From positions 1,116,001 to 1,180,000 of the forward strand of contig NZ_CP155551.1 in the NCBI RefSeq assembly GCF_039679125.1: 64,000 bases of DNA, given 5' to 3'. Source of the DNA: Blastococcus sp. HT6-4. GTDB lineage: Bacteria > Actinomycetota > Actinomycetes > Mycobacteriales > Geodermatophilaceae. The stretch's first letter is position 1. Each line of letters starts with the position of its first letter. Under the pieces are notes generated by a model. The model had not been told where the DNA came from. It ran no database searches and was given only the letters and a program-made list of their open reading frames with translations. Shown here in pieces: positions 45,984-54,688 of this stretch. The position numbers and the translations under genes are program-made.

Positions 45984-46910
45984 TCAGGACGGGGCCTCTA
46001 GAGCCGTCATCTCCCTCTCGACGTCGTCGAAGATGTGAATCGCGGCGCCGATCGCCGTCGCGGTCGTCAGCTCGATGATCTCTTCCTCCGACGCGCCCGC
46101 GGCCGTCAGTCGGCGGACGTCGTCGACACCGAGCCGGGACGGGGTTCGTCGGATCTTCTCCGCGTAACCGCTCCACGGCTCGGGGAGCGGCTCGCCGGCC
46201 AGTGCGGCCGTGCGCAGGTCCAGCGAGGCGTGAGCCGGGGCGTGGAGCGGGGCCCGCCGCAGGGCGTCGATGCGCGCGGAGAACGGCGCGTCGCCGTCCG
46301 CGCCCGAACTGTCGGTGTGGCCGGTGAGGAAGCCGGGCAGGCGGTAGCCCGACAGGTGGAGCGCGCGGGTGCCGAGGTGCAGCTGTGCGCCCTGCAGTTC
46401 GAAGCCGTAGGCGTGGGCGAGCCGGTTCACCGCATCCCAGACCAGGTGGACGGTCATGGCGTGGTGGATGGCGTCCAGCGGAACGGGGACGGCGCGGGTC
46501 CGCCGCAGTGCTCCGCCCACGTCGCCGCCCTCCGTGTGGCAGGCCTCGAGGAGCCCGATGACCCCTCGGAGTTCCGGACGGTGGGAGGCCACGTCGTCAG
46601 GATCCATCGCGCCGCGCGAGGCGATGGTGACGAGCTCCGTGTGGATGTCCACGCAGTAGTTGCAGCGATGGATGCGCGCCGTCTGGAGGGCCAGGCTCTC
46701 GTGCTCGGCCGCCGTCCAGAACGACGGGCCCCGCATGGTCGCCCCCGCCAGGTCGAGAAGTGGCCCTCCGCCCAGCTCGGGCCGGTAGAGCAGGGCCACC
46801 AGGACGTCGGGCATCGGGGCGCGGGACATGAGCGCGGCGGCGCGCAGGAAGCCTTTGGTGGGTTTCCGGTGACCGTTCTCGAGGGTCTCCAGGTACATGG
46901 CGGGCAGCAT
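45984..46910 (-). CDS. AhpD-like/carboxymuconolactone decarboxylase-family protein
   Basis: About 308 residues, all-helical, with the redox motif HRCNYCVDIHT (C-x2-C-x3-H) of AhpD-type alkylhydroperoxidases near residue 80. A second half contains LTAAGASEEEIIELTTATAIGAAIHIFDDV, which resembles the AhpD C-terminal helix. It appears to be two CMD-like halves with the CxxC in only one. The role may be thiol-dependent peroxide reduction or decarboxylation. The start is unsure: ATG 46910, ATG 46898 or GTG 46928. It is divergent from the StrR-like gene across 261 bases, where the promoters must lie. Confidence 0.75.
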   Translation of the reverse strand: MLPAMYLETLENGHRKPTKGFLRAAALMSRAPMPDVLVALLYRPELGGGPLLDLAGATMRGPSFWTAAEHESLALQTARIHRCNYCVDIHTELVTIASRGAMDPDDVASHRPELRGVIGLLEACHTEGGDVGGALRRTRAVPVPLDAIHHAMTVHLVWDAVNRLAHAYGFELQGAQLHLGTRALHLSGYRLPGFLTGHTDSSGADGDAPFSARIDALRRAPLHAPAHASLDLRTAALAGEPLPEPWSGYAEKIRRTPSRLGVDDVRRLTAAGASEEEIIELTTATAIGAAIHIFDDVEREMTALEAPS

Positions 46911-47171
46911 GCCGCATCCAGCCACCACGTGGTGCGTTCCGCCGGGGCCCTGGGGCCTGCCGACACGGCGCGGCGGTGGTCGATGAGGGACACGCCGGTA
47001 TCGCTATAGGAAAGTGACGCAACATCTTGACGCCCTCCCGGCGGGTGGTGTTCTCTCTGCCGCGCCGGGGTCGTACGCAGCTCGCACGACGCCCCAGGTC
47101 ACCCGGAGGGTGAGTGTGTCGATCCACTGCGGAACTCCACGTACCCGAACTCATCCGATGAAAGGGTTCTG

Positions 47172-48329
47172 ATGGACACCGACGAATGTCCCGGCACGGT
47201 GGTCGATGACTACTCCGTGGAAACGGTGCCGATCGATTCCCTGCTGACCGGAGATTCACCTCGGCTCGGCGGTGAGAACGCCGACCATGTGCAACGCCTC
47301 GTCGATTGTGGCGGCACGCTGCCGCCGATCATCGTGCACCGGGCGGACGGTCGAATCATCGACGGGATGCACCGCCTGCGGGCCGCGAGGTTGCGTGGCG
47401 AGCACACGATCCAGGTGCGGTACGTGGACTGCCGGGACATCGATCCCTTCGTCCTGGCCGTCCGGCTGAACGCCCAGCACGGGCTCCCGCTGACTCGTGC
47501 TGAACGGGCGAACGCCGCTCGGCGTGTCATCACCGCCCACCCCGACTGGTCGGACCGGATGATCGCGTCGTTGACCGGACTGGCGGCCAACACGATCGCG
47601 TCGATCCGGCAGCGCGCCACGGACGATGTACCGCAGTCGATCGGGCGGATGGGGCGGGACGGCAAGGTGCGACCCGTCCTGGCGGCACCCGGCCGGGAGC
47701 GTGCTCAGCAGCTGCTCGCCGAAAACCCGACCGCCAGCCTCCGGCAGGTCGCCCGCGCGGCGGGGGTCTCGCTCGGCACGGCTCACGACGTCCGTCGCCG
47801 GATGAACGCGGGGGAGGACGTGGTGCCGGCACGGAACGCTCGTCGGCAGGCCGGTACGACCGCGCGGTCGTCGACGACGGAGCTCCAACCCGCGGTCGAG
47901 TCCCGGCGCGATCTCCCCGACTGGGGTCAGATGGGAGCCCTGCTCGAGCTGCTCAAGCGGGACCCGTCGCTGCGCTTCACCGAAGGTGGCAGGACCGTTC
48001 TCCGGCTCTTCGACCTGCAGTGCGGGTTCGCCACCCGTCAGGACCAGGTGGCGCACTCCGTCCCGGCCCACTGCGGCACCTCCATCGCCGCGATCGCGCG
48101 GGCCTGCGCCGGCGCCTGGCTCAGATTCGCCGAGGAGCTCGAGGGCGACAGGTCGACCGCGCTCAGCGTCTCGGCTTCCGCTCCTGGCGCGGTCGTGTCG
48201 CGTCTCGAGGCGGAGCGTGCCCCCGCACGCGTTGTCTCCCGGCCGGCCATCGCCCCGTCCCCACGGCTCGCGCCACCCCGTGAACGGGCCCTCGCCGCCG
48301 TGTCGGTCGCGGGCGGAGTCCAGGCATGA
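47172..48329 (+). CDS. StrR/ParB-like pathway-specific regulator
   Basis: A 385-residue protein. The N-terminal ParB-type domain (VPIDSLLTGDSPRLGGENADHVQRLVDCGGTLPPIIVHRADGRIIDGMHRLRAA) closely follows the pattern of StrR, the streptomycin activator (SPR-L-GE-x-EH, LPPI-VHR, IDGMHRLRAA). A helix-turn-helix follows (MIASLTGLAANTIASIRQRA), then a second (ASLRQVARAAGVSLGTAHDVRRRM). The long basic and Ala-rich C-terminus is of unknown role. StrR-type proteins activate antibiotic gene clusters by binding inverted repeats, so this probably controls the plus-strand operons. It overlaps the next gene by 4 bases. Confidence 0.85.
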   Translation: MDTDECPGTVVDDYSVETVPIDSLLTGDSPRLGGENADHVQRLVDCGGTLPPIIVHRADGRIIDGMHRLRAARLRGEHTIQVRYVDCRDIDPFVLAVRLNAQHGLPLTRAERANAARRVITAHPDWSDRMIASLTGLAANTIASIRQRATDDVPQSIGRMGRDGKVRPVLAAPGRERAQQLLAENPTASLRQVARAAGVSLGTAHDVRRRMNAGEDVVPARNARRQAGTTARSSTTELQPAVESRRDLPDWGQMGALLELLKRDPSLRFTEGGRTVLRLFDLQCGFATRQDQVAHSVPAHCGTSIAAIARACAGAWLRFAEELEGDRSTALSVSASAPGAVVSRLEAERAPARVVSRPAIAPSPRLAPPRERALAAVSVAGGVQA

Positions 48330-49531
48330 CCGCGACGACGGTGGACAGCCCCGTGCTCGCCACCGACTGGCTCGCGCGGGCCCGCGAGGTCGCCGAGGTG
48401 CTGGCGGGCGACGCCGCGGAACGAGACGCCGCCGGTCGCACCCCCGTGGCCGAGGTGCGTCTCCTGAAGGAGTCCGGACTGGTCACGCTGCTCGGGTCCC
48501 GAGCAGCCGGCGGTGGAGGGCAGGACTGGTCGACCGCGCTCGACGTCGTCCGAACGGTCTCCCGGGCCGACGGTTCCGTCGGTCAGCTCCTGGGATACCA
48601 CTACCTGTGGTTCTGGGCGGCACGCTTCTTCGGCACCGAGGGCCAGATCCGTCTTCTCGAGGAGGAGGCGATCCGAGGGACGCTGTTCTACAGCGGGGCG
48701 CTCAACCCCCGTGACAAGGACATGGCCGCCGTCGACCGGGGCGACTCGCTGGTGATCAATGGACGGAAGAGCTTCGCCTCGGGAAGCGGCCTCTCCGATC
48801 GCACCTTCCTCGGGGCTGCCCTCCCCGACGGCCGACCGGCATTCGTCATCGCAGAATCGACCGCACCGGGCCTGGTCTACCACCACGACTGGGACAACAT
48901 GGGTCAGCGACTGACGGAATCGGGAACCATCACCGTGACCGATCTCGAGGTCCCGTGGACTGCTGCGCTCGGTTTCGTGGACAAGGAACTGGTGTCCTCG
49001 GTGTACAGCTCGCTGTCGATCCTGACTCTTCAGCAAATCATGGCGAACCTCTACCAGGGCATCGCCGAAGGGGCGCTGTCCGCCGCCGCTGGGTACACCC
49101 GGACCCAGACCCGTCCCTGGCCCTACGGGGGGGACCCCAAGGACTCGGCCTGCGAGGAGTGGTACGTCCTCGAGCACTACGGCGACTTCCAGTCGCGGCT
49201 GTGGGCCACCGGAGCGCTCGTGGAGTCCACGAACGCGGCACTCTCCGACGCCCTGCACGATCCCCGGCCCGCGATGACTCCGCAGCGTCGGGGGGAGCTA
49301 GCGGTGCGGATCAGCGCCGCGAAACAGCGCACGATCATCGAAGGTCTCGACGTCTGCACCCGGATGTTCGACGTGATGGGTGCTCGGGCCACCTCCGGCA
49401 AGTACCGGTTCGACCGGTTCTGGCGAAATCTGCGCACGCACAGCCTGCACGACCCCGTTGCCTACAAGAAGCGGGAGGTCGGCCAGTACGCCCTGATGGG
49501 GCAACTGCCGCGCCCGACCTTCTACTCGTGA
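48326..49531 (+). CDS. Reduced-flavin-dependent monooxygenase (DszC/SfnC/NcnH-like)
   Basis: A 401-residue acyl-CoA-dehydrogenase-fold protein, but with the C-terminal motif RFWRNLRTHSLHDPVAYKKREVG that is typical of the DszC (dibenzothiophene monooxygenase) group. These use FMNH2 from a separate reductase to oxygenate sulfur or aromatic carbons. The EGT catalytic Glu of true dehydrogenases is absent. The FMN region is seen as VINGRKSFASGSGLSD. Coupled to the StrR-like gene by ATGA overlap. It could oxidise a sulfur atom or hydroxylate an aromatic or polyene intermediate. Confidence 0.88.
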   Translation: MTATTVDSPVLATDWLARAREVAEVLAGDAAERDAAGRTPVAEVRLLKESGLVTLLGSRAAGGGGQDWSTALDVVRTVSRADGSVGQLLGYHYLWFWAARFFGTEGQIRLLEEEAIRGTLFYSGALNPRDKDMAAVDRGDSLVINGRKSFASGSGLSDRTFLGAALPDGRPAFVIAESTAPGLVYHHDWDNMGQRLTESGTITVTDLEVPWTAALGFVDKELVSSVYSSLSILTLQQIMANLYQGIAEGALSAAAGYTRTQTRPWPYGGDPKDSACEEWYVLEHYGDFQSRLWATGALVESTNAALSDALHDPRPAMTPQRRGELAVRISAAKQRTIIEGLDVCTRMFDVMGARATSGKYRFDRFWRNLRTHSLHDPVAYKKREVGQYALMGQLPRPTFYS

Positions 49532-49630
49532 CCGCGGCGCCTGCGCGCCACCTCTGCCGTCACGCCCGGCCGCGACTGCGCGGGGCGTGCTGAGTCCCAT
49601 CCATTCAACGCAGCACTGGAGGTTCCGCAC

Positions 49631-50185
49631 ATGGCGCACGTCGACATCCCACCGGGCACCCCGCCTGGCACGCCCGGGCTCATGATGTACCGGCAGGACA
49701 CCGGTGGTCCGTTGAGCCAGCTGGCCGAGGTCCTGCTCCGCGAGGAGAACTCCCTGAGCCGCTCGGAACGAGAGCTGATCGCGGCCTACGTCTCGTATCT
49801 GAACGAGTGCTACTTCTGCTGGCAGACCCACCGGCAGATGAGTGTCCAGCAGGACGAGGGTGCTGATCTGGCACGGCTCGAATCGCTGATCGACGACTTC
49901 GACGGCGCTCCCCTCAAGCCCAAGCTGCGCGCCCTCCTGGTCATCGCCGGCCAGGTGACCATCAGTGGCAGGTCGGTGACGACGGAACTCGTCGCCTCGG
50001 CGAAGGATGCCGGCGCCACGGACGCCGAGATCCACGACACCGTCCTGATCTCCGCCGCGTTCTGCATGTACAACCGCTACTGCGACGGGCTCGCCGTGCT
50101 GGTGCCGCAGGATCCGACGGCCTACGTCGGGATGGCGCAGCACATCATCAGTGGCGGGTACTCCATGTGCGCGAAGGGGCACTGA
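49631..50185 (+). CDS. AhpD-like/peroxidase-related protein
   Basis: A 184-residue helical protein of the carboxymuconolactone decarboxylase family with ERELIAAYVSYLNECYFCWQTHRQM (C-x2-C-x3-H), the redox site of AhpD. The rest (DTVLISAAFCMYNRYCDGLA) matches the second helical pair of the uncharacterised peroxidase-related enzyme group. It is much shorter than the AhpD-like protein at 46 kb, so the two are not recent duplicates. ATG 49631 follows a GGAGG. Confidence 0.85.
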   Translation: MAHVDIPPGTPPGTPGLMMYRQDTGGPLSQLAEVLLREENSLSRSERELIAAYVSYLNECYFCWQTHRQMSVQQDEGADLARLESLIDDFDGAPLKPKLRALLVIAGQVTISGRSVTTELVASAKDAGATDAEIHDTVLISAAFCMYNRYCDGLAVLVPQDPTAYVGMAQHIISGGYSMCAKGH

Positions 50186-50400
50186 CCACGCCGAGCCCCC
50201 CACGGCGGGAGGCGACCGGACCACGGTGCCGGAGGGCAGGCGAACCACATCCGGCCGCCGCCCCTCGAGAGGGCCCATGAGCGCTGACCAGATCCGGGCG
50301 GGCTCGTGGAAGTGCACCGCGCAATCGCACGCAGCAGTCGTCGGAGGCGGTCCGACGGTCGGCACCGGCGCCCCCAGCGCCAGACGAATCGAGGTGTGAC

Positions 50401-51843
50401 GTGTTCCAAGCGGTCGACGCGCCGAGTTCCGCCCGCGCACGGCAGAGGTGGGCGCTGATCCTCGGGTCTCTCACGTCGTTCCTCGTCGGGCTCGATGCGT
50501 TGGTCGTGACGACGGCCCTGCCGACGTTGCAGCAGGAGTTCGGCACCAGCATCGAAACCCTGAGCTGGACCATCGACGGTTTCGCGCTCGCCTTCGCCGC
50601 GACGATCATCGCCGGAGCGACACTGGGCGACCGACTGGGGCGGCGTGCATTCTTCGCGGTCGGGACCATCATCTTCACGGTTGCCTCCGCCCTCTGCGCG
50701 GTGAGTGGCGGAGCGGAGAGCCTCGTGCTCTTCCGGGTGCTCCAGGGCATTGGTGGCGGGATCGCCTATCCCTTGTCACTGGCGCTGATCGTGGACGCGA
50801 CACCCCCGAAGGAGCGCGGTACCGCGCTGGGCATCTGGGGGGCGGTCACCGGTGTCGCCGTCGCGGCCGGGCCGCTCATCGGTGGACTCATCGTCGAGGG
50901 GATGAGCTGGCAGTGGGTGTTCTGGGTCAACGTGCCCGTCGGTATCGCGATCGTCTACCTGACGATGCGGAAGCTGGGGGAGACGCGCGGCGTGGTGCGC
51001 CGCGTCGACTGGCTCGGGCTCGTCCTGGCCACCGCAGGGCTGTTCGGCATCGCCGAGGGGCTCATCCGCGGCAACGAGGTGGGGTGGACCGACCCGACCA
51101 TCGTGCTCGGTCTGGTCGGCGGGGTGGTCGTACTCGCCCTGTTCATCGCCTGGCAGTACCGGGCGCCCTCTCCCATGATGCCGATGCAGCTGTTCCGGAA
51201 TCGCAGCTTCACCGGAGGGTGTGCGGCCGGTTTCTGCCTGACGGCCGGCATCTACGGACTGGGCTTCCTGACGGCCCAGTACCTCCAGCTCGCCATGCAG
51301 TTCGGCCCGCTAGAGGTCGGGATCCGGCTCCTCCCCGCAACCGGCATGGCGTTGATCGTGTCACCGTTCGTCGGGGTGCTCGCCGACCGCATCGGCGAGA
51401 AACCCCTGGTGATCGCCGGTCTGGGCCTGTTCGGTACAGGGCTCATCCTCCTCGGGACGTCAGTCACCGGTGTCGACTCCTACGGCGTTCTCGTCCTGCC
51501 GCTGCTCATCGCCGGCGTGGGTATCGCCACCGCTTTCCCGACGTCGGAGACCGCCGTCATGCGGTCGGTCCTACCGTCCCAGGCAGCCATCGCGTCCGGG
51601 GTCAGCAACACCTTCCGTCAGGTCGGTGCCGTGTTCGGTGTGGCGGTCGCCGTGGCCGTGTTCACGAGCAACGGGGAGTACGGCTTTCCCGCGGAGTTCG
51701 CTGCCGGGTACCGCCCCGCGATGATGGTGCTCGGCCTCCTCAGCCTGCTCGGCGTCGTCGCCGGCTTCTTCATCCGACGGGAGCCCATCCCCGACGACGC
51801 CGATGAGCCGTCGGTCCGAGAGGAGCCGAGCCGGGTCGTCTGA
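50401..51843 (+). CDS. DHA2-type MFS exporter
   Basis: A 480-residue transporter with 14 predicted helices. Motif A is GATLGDRLGRRAFFAVGT. The first helix has SFLVGLDALVVTTALPTLQQEF (the D-x-TIVNVALP-like motif of DHA2), and motif C is GAVTGVAVAAGPLIGGLI. DHA2 proteins are drug:proton antiporters of Gram-positive bacteria. In this cluster it probably exports the product and gives self-resistance. GTG 50401 has no strong ribosome site. The 215 bases before it hold no gene I can support. Confidence 0.92.
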   Translation: MFQAVDAPSSARARQRWALILGSLTSFLVGLDALVVTTALPTLQQEFGTSIETLSWTIDGFALAFAATIIAGATLGDRLGRRAFFAVGTIIFTVASALCAVSGGAESLVLFRVLQGIGGGIAYPLSLALIVDATPPKERGTALGIWGAVTGVAVAAGPLIGGLIVEGMSWQWVFWVNVPVGIAIVYLTMRKLGETRGVVRRVDWLGLVLATAGLFGIAEGLIRGNEVGWTDPTIVLGLVGGVVVLALFIAWQYRAPSPMMPMQLFRNRSFTGGCAAGFCLTAGIYGLGFLTAQYLQLAMQFGPLEVGIRLLPATGMALIVSPFVGVLADRIGEKPLVIAGLGLFGTGLILLGTSVTGVDSYGVLVLPLLIAGVGIATAFPTSETAVMRSVLPSQAAIASGVSNTFRQVGAVFGVAVAVAVFTSNGEYGFPAEFAAGYRPAMMVLGLLSLLGVVAGFFIRREPIPDDADEPSVREEPSRVV

Positions 51844-52002
51844 CCTCGGCAGACGTCCCCCGCCCGCGGCCCGCCGGCCGCCCGACGCACACGACTCGCC
51901 GCCTCGTCCCCGCGGAGCCCGGACCGCGGCGGCGTCCGGTGGCTCGACCGTGGCAGAAAGTCCGATCACAAGATCCCATCCCACGACTTGGCTGGAGCTG
52001 AC

Positions 52003-52353
52003 ATGAGATACCTGTTCGTCCTGCACGACGCTCCGTACGGCACCGAAAGGGTCTACAACGGTCTGCGTTGGGCGCGGGAGATGCTCCAGGGCCCCGGCAG
52101 CGAGGCGCGGATGTTCTTCTTCGCCGATGCGGTCGCCGCGGCGAAGTCCGGCCAGCACACGCCGAACGGTTACTACAACGTCGGCAAGATGGTCGCGGGC
52201 GTGGCCGCCGCCGGAGCGGAGGTCGGGTGCTGCGGCAGCTGCCTCGACGCCCGCGGGATCGGCGACGAGGAACTGGTCAAGGGAACGCACCGGTCGTCCA
52301 TGTCCGAGCTCGCGGAGTGGACGGCCTGGGCGGACCAGGTCATCAACATCTGA
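52003..52353 (+). CDS. DsrE/DsrF-family sulfur-transfer protein
   Basis: A 116-residue Rossmann-like protein: MRYLFVLHDAPYGTERVYNGLRWA, MFFFADAVAAAKSG, VGCCGSCLDARGIGDEELVKGTHRSSMSELAEWTAWADQVI. The CCGSC segment contains the cysteine that carries persulfide in DsrE proteins. GGAG precedes ATG 52003. Its stop overlaps the ATG of the sulfide:quinone-reductase-like gene (TGATG), a link that suggests the two proteins act on the same sulfur. Confidence 0.88.
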   Translation: MRYLFVLHDAPYGTERVYNGLRWAREMLQGPGSEARMFFFADAVAAAKSGQHTPNGYYNVGKMVAGVAAAGAEVGCCGSCLDARGIGDEELVKGTHRSSMSELAEWTAWADQVINI

Positions 52354-53543
52354 TGGCCGGCGACATGGCGCGCGACGTCGTCGTCCTCGGCGCGGGCGTC
52401 GCGGGGCTGGCGACCGCCCGTGGCCTGCGCGAGCGGCTCCCGGACACCGATCGCATCGTCCTCGTCGACTCGTCGACCGAGCAGGTGCAGGGGCTGTCCC
52501 TGCTGTGGCTCCTCCGTGGCTGGCGGGACCGCGAGGCCGTCACACTGCGGGATGGCTACCGGGCCCTGCCGGGCGTCGAGTTCGTCCACGGCCGCGTCGA
52601 GCGGATCGACCCGGGCAACCGGACCGTCCTGACCGACATCGGGACCCTGTCCTACGACGCGCTGGTCTGTGCGCTGGGCGCCGAACTGGACATCGGGCGG
52701 CTACCCGGGCTCGCCGAGGCCGAGGCCGCAGGGGACGCCGTCCACTACTACGCACCGGATGCTGCCCTGGCCGCTCAGGCGCGCATTCGTGCGCTGCGTC
52801 GCGGGAAAGTGGTCGTCCTGGTGTGCGACGTCCCCTACAAGTGTCCCGGCGCCCCGTACGAGGGAGCCATGCTCGTGGCCGATCTCCTGACCGAGACCGG
52901 TGCACGATCCTCGGTGGAGGTGGAGGTCTGCACACCGGAGCCGCAGCCGATGCCGGTCGCCGGGCCCGAGGTGGGCCGTGGCGTGGTCTCGATGATGGAG
53001 CGGGCCGGCATCCGCTTCCGCCCGTCGACGCGCATCACCTCGGTCGACGCGGATGGTCGGGTCCTGCGCGGCGCCGACGGGCTCGAGATCCCCTTCGACC
53101 TGCTCGTGTTCGTCCCGCCGCACCGGCCTCCCCGCGCCATCGCCGAGCTCGGGCTCGCGCCGGCCGGGTGGGCGCCCGTCGACCCTCGTTCCCTGCAGAC
53201 GTCGTTGCCGGACGTGTGGGCGCTGGGGGACAACTCGATGGTGGTGCTGGAGAACGGAAAGCCACTGCCCAAGGCGGCGGTCTTCGCCAAGGCGCAGGCA
53301 GTGACCGTGGCCGCGGGCGTGGCCCGGTTCCTCGGGTACGACGTGCCCGACGTCCCGTTCGACGGGCTCGGCCACTGCTACCTGGAGGCAGGCGCGCTCA
53401 AGGCGGCACGGGGTGCCGGGAACTTCTACGTGGCCCCGGATCCCGACGTCCGGTTGGAGGGAGTGTCCGCGGAGCTGCACCGGGAGAAGGAGCGTGAGGA
53501 GTCCGAGTGGCTCCAGGCGTGGCGGACGGCGCCGGTCCCGTGA
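52353..53543 (+). CDS. Sulfide:quinone reductase-like flavoprotein
   Basis: A 396-residue FAD oxidoreductase with VVVLGAGVAGLATARGL for FAD and DVWALGDNSMV as second FAD motif. Two cysteines in positions like those of sulfide:quinone reductase and flavocytochrome c sulfide dehydrogenase are present: C164 in YKCPGAPYE and C342 in GHCYLEAG. They would make the redox disulfide that takes up sulfide. The membrane-anchor C-terminus of SQR is not obvious here (it ends EESEWLQAWRTAPVP), so electrons may pass to another acceptor. Confidence 0.85.
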   Translation: MAGDMARDVVVLGAGVAGLATARGLRERLPDTDRIVLVDSSTEQVQGLSLLWLLRGWRDREAVTLRDGYRALPGVEFVHGRVERIDPGNRTVLTDIGTLSYDALVCALGAELDIGRLPGLAEAEAAGDAVHYYAPDAALAAQARIRALRRGKVVVLVCDVPYKCPGAPYEGAMLVADLLTETGARSSVEVEVCTPEPQPMPVAGPEVGRGVVSMMERAGIRFRPSTRITSVDADGRVLRGADGLEIPFDLLVFVPPHRPPRAIAELGLAPAGWAPVDPRSLQTSLPDVWALGDNSMVVLENGKPLPKAAVFAKAQAVTVAAGVARFLGYDVPDVPFDGLGHCYLEAGALKAARGAGNFYVAPDPDVRLEGVSAELHREKEREESEWLQAWRTAPVP

Positions 53544-53571
53544 CACGGTCGGTCGAACCGGACGGACGGCG

Positions 53572-54672
53572 ATGAACGCCCCGTGGCCCTCCGTGCTGCG
53601 CGGACGCCTCGACAAGCATCTCCTCACCAGCGAGGCGCTGCGCAGCAATCCGCTGGGAGATCCTGCCGAGCGTCCGATGTGGGTGTACGTGCCGCCGGGT
53701 TACGACGAGCGGGACGGGCGTCGGTACCCGACGGTCTACCTGCTGCAGGGTTTCTTCGGCCACCTGGACATGTGGGCCAACCGGGCGCCCTTCACCCCGC
53801 CGTTCATCGAGGAGGTGGACCGGGCCTTCGCTTCGGGGAGCATCCCGCCGGCCATCCTCGTCTTCATCGATTCGTGGACGTCGTACGGGGGCAGCCAGTT
53901 CCTGGACTCGCCGGGCACCGGCAGGTACCACAGCTACTTCTGCGACGAGATCGTCCCCTGGGTCGACGGGCACTACCGGACCGTCGACGCACAGGGAGGC
54001 CGGGCTGTGTCGGGGAAGTCGAGTGGCGGGTACGGGGCCCTGGTCAGCGCGATGCTGAGGCCCGATCTCTTCGGTGGTGTCGCCTGCCACGCCGGTGATG
54101 CCCTGTTCGAGTACACCTGCTTCGCGAAGTTCCCGAAGTGCGTCCGGTTCCTCCGGGCCTATGGCGGGGACATCGAGCGCTGGTGGCGCGACTTCAGCGA
54201 ACGAGGCCGGGTGGGTCGTCCCGAGGACCCGTCCCTACTGATCGTCTACGGCATGTCGGCGTGCCTGTCGCCCACGCCGGACGGCGTGCCGCAGCTGCCC
54301 TTCGACCCGGTCAGCGGCGCCGTGCGTGCCGAGGTCTGGCAGCGGTGGCTGGCGCTGGATCCCGTCCGGATGATCCCCGCCCATGCCGATGCATGGCGAG
54401 GCATGCGCGCCGTGTGGATCGACTGCGGAGCGCAGGACGAGCACTTTCTCGACGTCGGCGCCCAAGGTCTGCGCGCGGCGCTCTCCGCGGTCGGGGTGAC
54501 CGACGACGCCCTCTTCCACTTCGAGCTCTTCCCCGGCGCACACGGTGGTCTGGACCACCGTTACCTGTTGTCCCTCGACTGGCTCTCCAGGCGCCTGGAA
54601 CGGAACGACCCGGCCGTGCGATCCGCGGCCGGCGAGATCGCCCTCGCCGGAACGCGCGAGGTCACCCGCTGA
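53572..54672 (+). CDS. Alpha/beta-hydrolase esterase (esterase D/antigen 85-like)
   Basis: A 366-residue hydrolase with MWVYVPPGYDERDGRRYPTVYLLQGFFG, AVSGKSSGGYGALVSAMLRPDLF (nucleophile Ser in G-x-S-x-G), GAQDEHFLD for the acid and FPGAHGGLDHRY for the catalytic His. No signal peptide is apparent, so it is probably cytoplasmic. The fold suits S-formylglutathione-hydrolase-like or acyl-ester substrates. It may release an acyl intermediate or act on a mycothiol conjugate; neither can be shown. Confidence 0.88.
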   Translation: MNAPWPSVLRGRLDKHLLTSEALRSNPLGDPAERPMWVYVPPGYDERDGRRYPTVYLLQGFFGHLDMWANRAPFTPPFIEEVDRAFASGSIPPAILVFIDSWTSYGGSQFLDSPGTGRYHSYFCDEIVPWVDGHYRTVDAQGGRAVSGKSSGGYGALVSAMLRPDLFGGVACHAGDALFEYTCFAKFPKCVRFLRAYGGDIERWWRDFSERGRVGRPEDPSLLIVYGMSACLSPTPDGVPQLPFDPVSGAVRAEVWQRWLALDPVRMIPAHADAWRGMRAVWIDCGAQDEHFLDVGAQGLRAALSAVGVTDDALFHFELFPGAHGGLDHRYLLSLDWLSRRLERNDPAVRSAAGEIALAGTREVTR

Positions 54673-54688
54673 TCCTGGAGGTCCCGCT

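Noticed and set aside
47172..48329. Chromosome-partitioning ParB
   Set aside because: No ParA gene and no parS-like sites nearby; the domain pattern fits StrR-type regulators better.
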